Origin: an uncultured Cetobacterium sp.
GTDB lineage: Bacteria > Fusobacteriota > Fusobacteriia > Fusobacteriales > Fusobacteriaceae
DNA length: 40,250 nucleotides
NCBI GenBank assembly: GCA_949293295.1
Contig: CASFCG010000022.1
Coordinates: 1 to 40,250 of the forward strand
Direction: 5' to 3'
Numbering within the stretch: the first letter of the stretch is position 1; each line of letters begins with the position of its first letter. Below the pieces are notes generated by a model. It saw nothing but the letters and a program-made list of their open reading frames with translations, was not told the DNA's origin and made no database searches. Both the position numbers and the translations under genes were made by a program. This document shows, piece by piece, positions 37,205 to 40,250 of this stretch.

Positions 37205-37257
37205 TTTCTTATTTCTAATTAAATCGTACGTTTTTTTGTACGCTATTTAATTGTTTT

Positions 37258-37438
37258 CTAAATTTTTCCTTTTCTTTCTTCGCTATTACTATTTTTTTTA
37301 TCCATTTGCTCTAATAATTTTAATAGAGTTTCAACATTTGGGCAAGATATCCCCCTTTTTTATTTTTGCCTTAAAATGCTCACACCAATCACACACCGTT
37401 ATAATAAAGCTCATCACAAAACAAATCAATTTCATCAT
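37258..37438 (-). pseudogene. Frameshifted small membrane/Cys-rich reading frame
   Basis: On the minus strand an ATG at 37438 opens a 35-codon frame: a hydrophobic start (MKLICFVMSFIITV) then CDWCEHFKAKIKKGDILPKC and a TGA at 37333-37331. One base out of register, a frame continues from 37341 as PNVETLLKLLEQMDKK to a TAG at 37258. Together they read like one protein of about 62 residues with a CxxC pair and a further Cys next to the break, disrupted by a single-base indel. Family not recognised; a phage- or mobile-element-type remnant is possible. A separate 33-codon frame lies just upstream at 37511-37612 (minus). Confidence 0.35.
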
Positions 37439-37648
37439 TCCAGCTTATTCCATAAAATCTAGCTATTACTGCCATTTTTAATATTTTCTTTTTTTATTTG
37501 TGTATGTTTGTTATAACTTTAAAATTATAATAAACCAAGAGAAATTATTTTTTAACTTATTTGTTGAGATTCCATACTTTTCATTATATTTTAGACAAAG
37601 TTTCTCTTTCATTTTTACAGAAGAAATACAATATTAAAAAATTTTTTC

Positions 37649-37676
37649 TTGCAAAAATAAAAAAATATGTTATAAT
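37649..37676 (+). promoter_or_regulatory. Promoter of the predicted tracrRNA
   Basis: TTGCAA (37649-37654), 16-base spacer, TATAAT (37671-37676). Transcription would start near 37683. Confidence 0.7.
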
Positions 37677-37682
37677 GACATT

Positions 37683-37779
37683 GTCAAGTTGATAGATTTG
37701 ACATTATACTCAAATTTTCCAAGGCCTACTAAAATAAGGTTTTGGACCGGAATCGCTCACTTATGTGAGCTTTTTTTTA
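37683..37779 (+). ncRNA. Predicted type II-A tracrRNA
   Basis: About 97 bases from the promoter to a perfect terminator. The anti-repeat ends in CTACTAAAAT, followed directly by AAGG and a short nexus hairpin (GGT 37738-37740 with ACC 37746-37748), then CCGGAATC. The order AAAATAAGG, small nexus with CCG, AATC is what type II-A tracrRNAs show, and it resembles the S. thermophilus CRISPR1 type. The 3' end is a hairpin (37755-37760 with 37765-37770) followed by eight T. The anti-repeat predicts CRISPR repeats starting (G/A)TTTTAGTAG and, after any bulge, CCTTGGAAAA. No such repeat is seen in the window. It stands 25 bases before cas1 with no cas9 between. The call rests on motif order and context. 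Confidence 0.72.
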
Positions 37780-37803
37780 TAACTGTTATTTATGAGGTAA
37801 ATT

Positions 37804-38712
37804 ATGAGTTGGAGAATTGTTTATGTAACACAATGCGAAAGATTATCTCTCTATCTGGATAATCTGTTAATTGTAAAAGATAATGTCGAATATAAGATTC
37901 CACTTAAAGATATTGGAACAATTGTAGTGGAAGATTATAAAGCCACATTCACTATGAAAATTTTGAATAAATTTATAGAGCATAATATTCTTTTAATAAC
38001 ATGCGATGAAAAGCACAATCCATATGGGGTAATAAACTCCTTAGGACATCACAGCAGACAATATAAAATTGTCTCTAATCAAATAAAATGGAAAGATTTT
38101 GAAAAAGATATTTTATGGAAAGAGATTGTAAAAAATAAACTTCGAAATCAACTAAAAATAATGAAACTGCTTGACTGCAATGAAAAATTGTTGGATAAAA
38201 TAAAACAATATATTGAAACAGTTGAAGTTGGAGATGCAACAAACCGTGAGGGGATAGGAGCTGGAGTTTATTTCAGGGCAATTTATGGAGATGAATTTAA
38301 AAGAAAAGTAAATATCTCTGTTCAAAATAGTGCTTTAAATTATGGGTACGCTGTTTTAACTTCTAAAGTGGCAAAAATTATTGCTGGAAAAGGACTTTTA
38401 AACTATATAGGAATACACCATAAGAATGAATACAATCGGTTTAATCTAGCATGTGATGTGGTGGAGGTTTTTAGACCGATTGTTGACTATTATGTTGCAA
38501 AACACTTAAAAGAGGCGAGTTACTTTGCTAAAGAGGATAGAATAGAGCTACTAAATCTAATGAATTCTAAAATTTTATACCAAGGTAGAAAAGAGTTTTT
38601 AACCAATTGTATCGAAAAATATGTAGAAGCAATTATCAACTATTTTGAAAATGGAGAGGAGATTGAAAGCAAAATTCCGACATTAGAGGGGTTGGAATTT
38701 TATGAGTTATAA
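37804..38712 (+). CDS. cas1: CRISPR-associated Cas1, type II
   Basis: 302 residues, near the 289-305 typical of type II Cas1. It is the integrase that inserts new spacers, as a complex with Cas2. The type II pattern is clear: MSWRIVYV start, NREGIGAGVYFRAIYGDEF (about 147-165), NYGYAVL and HHKNEYNRFNLACDVVEVFRP (205-225). The metal ligands are Glu149, His206 and Glu221, all conserved. A GAGG site (37794-37797) precedes the ATG and it follows the tracrRNA terminator by only 25 bases, so it must be expressed by readthrough or a promoter inside the tracrRNA. Cas2 overlaps its end by 11 bases. In standard type II-A loci cas9 lies directly upstream; here it is missing. Confidence 0.95.
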   Translation: MSWRIVYVTQCERLSLYLDNLLIVKDNVEYKIPLKDIGTIVVEDYKATFTMKILNKFIEHNILLITCDEKHNPYGVINSLGHHSRQYKIVSNQIKWKDFEKDILWKEIVKNKLRNQLKIMKLLDCNEKLLDKIKQYIETVEVGDATNREGIGAGVYFRAIYGDEFKRKVNISVQNSALNYGYAVLTSKVAKIIAGKGLLNYIGIHHKNEYNRFNLACDVVEVFRPIVDYYVAKHLKEASYFAKEDRIELLNLMNSKILYQGRKEFLTNCIEKYVEAIINYFENGEEIESKIPTLEGLEFYEL

Positions 38713-39025
38713 ATTTATGAGATTACTAATTATGTTTGATTTACCAATGGACAACAATCAAGAAAAAAGGGAATACAGAATATTCAGAAAATTCCTGATA
38801 GAAAATGGATTTTTAATGTTACAATATTCCGTATATGTGAGAATCTGTACTAATCAAACTATGGCAAATCTATATTTAAAGAAAATAAATAATAATCTTC
38901 CAACCGATGGAAATGTTAGAGGACTTATTATAACTGAAAAACAATATGAAAAAATGAAGTTATTTTTAGGAAATAAATCTAAAAATGAGTCTATCATTAC
39001 AGACAAAAGATTAATTATATTTTGA
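38702..39025 (+). CDS. cas2: CRISPR-associated Cas2, type II
   Basis: 107 residues, usual Cas2 length. The ferredoxin-like fold starts with FMRLLIMFDLPMDNNQEKREYRIFRKFLIENGF, where Asp13 after the first strand is the conserved residue, and continues with MLQYSVYVRI. It bridges two Cas1 dimers in the integration complex. The ATG lies inside cas1 and the TGA is followed within a few bases by csn2, so all three genes form one translationally linked operon. Confidence 0.95.
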   Translation: MSYKFMRLLIMFDLPMDNNQEKREYRIFRKFLIENGFLMLQYSVYVRICTNQTMANLYLKKINNNLPTDGNVRGLIITEKQYEKMKLFLGNKSKNESIITDKRLIIF

Positions 39026-39032
39026 GGTGAGT

Positions 39033-40100
39033 ATGTATAGTATAAATGATATTTCTCAAGAAACAACTTTATTACTTAAAAAAGCTAACTATATATCTAT
39101 AATTGATGATAACAATATCTACTCCAAAGAGTTATTAATCAACATTTATAATTATTTTTCCGAACAAGATAAAAAAATCATTATTTTAAACTACTTAACT
39201 GGAGAAAAAGAGCAACTTTCATCTAAATATCCAATTTTAATTTCAGATTATGAAATTGAATCAGATATAGCACTTGGAACTAAAACACTTCTATACAAGA
39301 GATTATTGTCTTTTTTTAAGGAAAAATTTCCTATAGAGCCTACATTTTCAACCTTAAATCTCTTGATTGATGACTTTTTAGAGGAGGAAGCTTTCAAAAC
39401 GCTAAAAAAAGAGTTAACAATCCATTCAGATATCTCTTTAAAATTTAAATTTAATGAGTTTACCCCAAATGATTTAATAAAAAAAATGGAGATTAATTGT
39501 ATTGTCGGCGATGAAGAGAAAAAGTTTTATGATATCCCATATCTTGAACGTCTAAAATTTAAACTATCTCTTCACACTACACTTGAAAATAGTTTGAATA
39601 GAGAGTTTATCTATCTTTTTTATTATCCTGAAAGACTTCTGTCGACAGCAGATATAAAGGAGTTAAAAAGATTTCTAAATAATCTGATTAAAAATAATGG
39701 AGTTGTCATAGTTACAACTACTTCTAAACATCTATTAGGCGACAGTTTAGATGAAATAAATATTATTCAAAATAAAAAACTTTTAAATTTTCAAAAAAGT
39801 TATGAGTTAGAAAAATCTTATTTAATGAGCTATCCCGAAATTAAAGAGTGGAACTTCATCGGGGAGAGGCTGCTTTATCTGGTAAAAAACTATCTTCTTG
39901 AAAATATACATGATATAAAAATTACTAATAAATCAAAAAATGATATAGATGAAATCTTTCTGAAATCATATGAGGATATCTTTATACTAGTCTTTTATCT
40001 CGAAAAGATAGGTTTAAATTACAAACTAGATTTAGATTACAATGATTCCTGTGTTTTTTCTAATTATATAAAGAAAAATTTTTACTTTAAAAATTATTGA
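39033..40100 (+). CDS. csn2: Csn2-like adaptation protein, long form
   Basis: 355 residues from the ATG at 39033, five bases after a GAGG site. A GTG at 39027 overlaps that site and is less likely as a start. The long form (about 350 residues, as in S. thermophilus CRISPR1) fits better than the short form (about 220). The N-terminal half alternates strands and helices like the degenerate P-loop core of Csn2, and EFIYLFYYPERLLSTADIKELKRF... VVIVTTTSKHLL (about 205-250) resembles the central Csn2 segment. No Walker motif is visible, as expected. Csn2 rings bind DNA ends and act with Cas1, Cas2 and Cas9 in spacer acquisition. The identification depends strongly on position after cas2, with moderate sequence support. 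Confidence 0.8.
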   Translation: MYSINDISQETTLLLKKANYISIIDDNNIYSKELLINIYNYFSEQDKKIIILNYLTGEKEQLSSKYPILISDYEIESDIALGTKTLLYKRLLSFFKEKFPIEPTFSTLNLLIDDFLEEEAFKTLKKELTIHSDISLKFKFNEFTPNDLIKKMEINCIVGDEEKKFYDIPYLERLKFKLSLHTTLENSLNREFIYLFYYPERLLSTADIKELKRFLNNLIKNNGVVIVTTTSKHLLGDSLDEINIIQNKKLLNFQKSYELEKSYLMSYPEIKEWNFIGERLLYLVKNYLLENIHDIKITNKSKNDIDEIFLKSYEDIFILVFYLEKIGLNYKLDLDYNDSCVFSNYIKKNFYFKNY

Positions 40101-40123
40101 AATAATTTGAAAATTTCACAACA

Positions 40124-40153
40124 AAAAAGAGTAGAACTCTATCTACTCTTTTT
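40124..40153. terminator. Bidirectional terminator after csn2
   Basis: A perfect 12-bp stem (40124-40135 with 40142-40153) around a six-base loop, with A run and T run on opposite sides. It separates csn2 from the converging chaperone-like gene. No CRISPR repeat lies between csn2 and this hairpin. Confidence 0.9.
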
Positions 40154-40157
40154 CAAT

Positions 40158-40250
40158 CTACTCCCCAACGTAGTTCTGTTTTATCCTAAACAGCTTATTC
40201 ACATTCACACTATTCTCTTTCGCTTTCTTTTTTATTAGCTCCTTTATCTC
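40158..40250 (-). CDS. C-terminus of a second chaperone-like protein (partial)
   Basis: The last 30 codons and a TAG stop are in the window; the gene continues beyond the right edge. The peptide ends NKLFRIKQNYVGE and is identical to the C-terminus of the 122-residue protein at 1360-1728 at 23 of 30 positions. The two coding segments agree at 68 of 90 bases. This copy ends many codons in G or C (GAG, GTG, CTG, AAC, TAC) where the left copy uses A or T, so its recent history differs. It is in opposite orientation to the left copy. Confidence 0.7.
   Translation of the reverse strand, partial: EIKELIKKKAKENSVNVNKLFRIKQNYVGE

Noticed and set aside
37780-37803. Place where cas9 would be expected
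   Set aside because: Only 24 bases lie between the tracrRNA end and cas1, and no frame of Cas9 size exists in any register of the window, so I did not annotate any cas9 or cas9 remnant.
40101-40157. Possible CRISPR array after csn2
   Set aside because: The stretch contains only the terminator hairpin; no direct repeats with spacer-sized gaps are seen here or elsewhere in the window.

Overview
The window comes from an AT-rich, Gram-negative-type bacterium, most likely a member of the Fusobacteriota (Fusobacterium or Cetobacterium-like). The reasons are the very low GC, the Firmicutes-like housekeeping genes (PRD regulators, LrgAB, ThrE, a DUF1934 protein, an RlmD without its Fe-S cysteines) and the outer-membrane genes beside them (a GT9 heptosyltransferase-type enzyme, a membrane-anchored periplasmic PPIase, a PapD-like chaperone domain). 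The species is an inference; no rRNA is present.

Layout. 1-1.7 kb: the 3' end of a surface or pilin-like gene and a small secreted chaperone-like gene. 1.8-5.2 kb (minus): the glycyl-radical pair yjjW/yjjI, then lrgB/lrgA. 5.3-11 kb (minus): mutL-rlmH-DUF1934-TPR lipoprotein-lysS, apparently one transcript ending at a clear terminator. 11.1-15.1 kb (plus): split threonine/serine exporter, MATE transporter and coaBC. 15.2-21.4 kb (plus): a PRD regulator with EIIB-like and EIIA domains, then a three-protein ascorbate-family PTS (EIIA, EIIB, EIIC), a PfkB sugar kinase and a class II aldolase. This looks like a self-contained ketose pathway of unknown substrate. 21.6-24.8 kb (minus): PPIase and an NtrC-like regulator with a GAFEGA motif in place of GAFTGA. 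24.8-26.2 kb: mostly non-coding DNA, a DUF454 protein and tRNA-Arg(TCG). 26.3-37.2 kb (minus): a long housekeeping series, pnp-rimO-pgsA-yggT-rsmH-ftsL-like-rlmD-plsY-gpsA-dnaN-GT9.

37.2-40.2 kb (plus) is the most unusual region. A promoter drives a predicted type II-A tracrRNA. Directly after its terminator come cas1, cas2 and a long csn2 (about 355 aa), which overlap or nearly abut. No cas9 and no CRISPR array are visible in the window; the csn2 gene is closed by a strong terminator. The locus is therefore a tracrRNA plus adaptation module without its effector. It either depends on a cas9 and array elsewhere or is left over from a deletion.

The last 93 bases encode the C-terminus of a second chaperone-like protein on the minus strand. 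It is a diverged paralogue of the plus-strand gene at 1360-1728, so the window is flanked by inverted paralogous gene ends. Several small decayed reading frames lie in the intergenic DNA near 21.4 and 37.3 kb.
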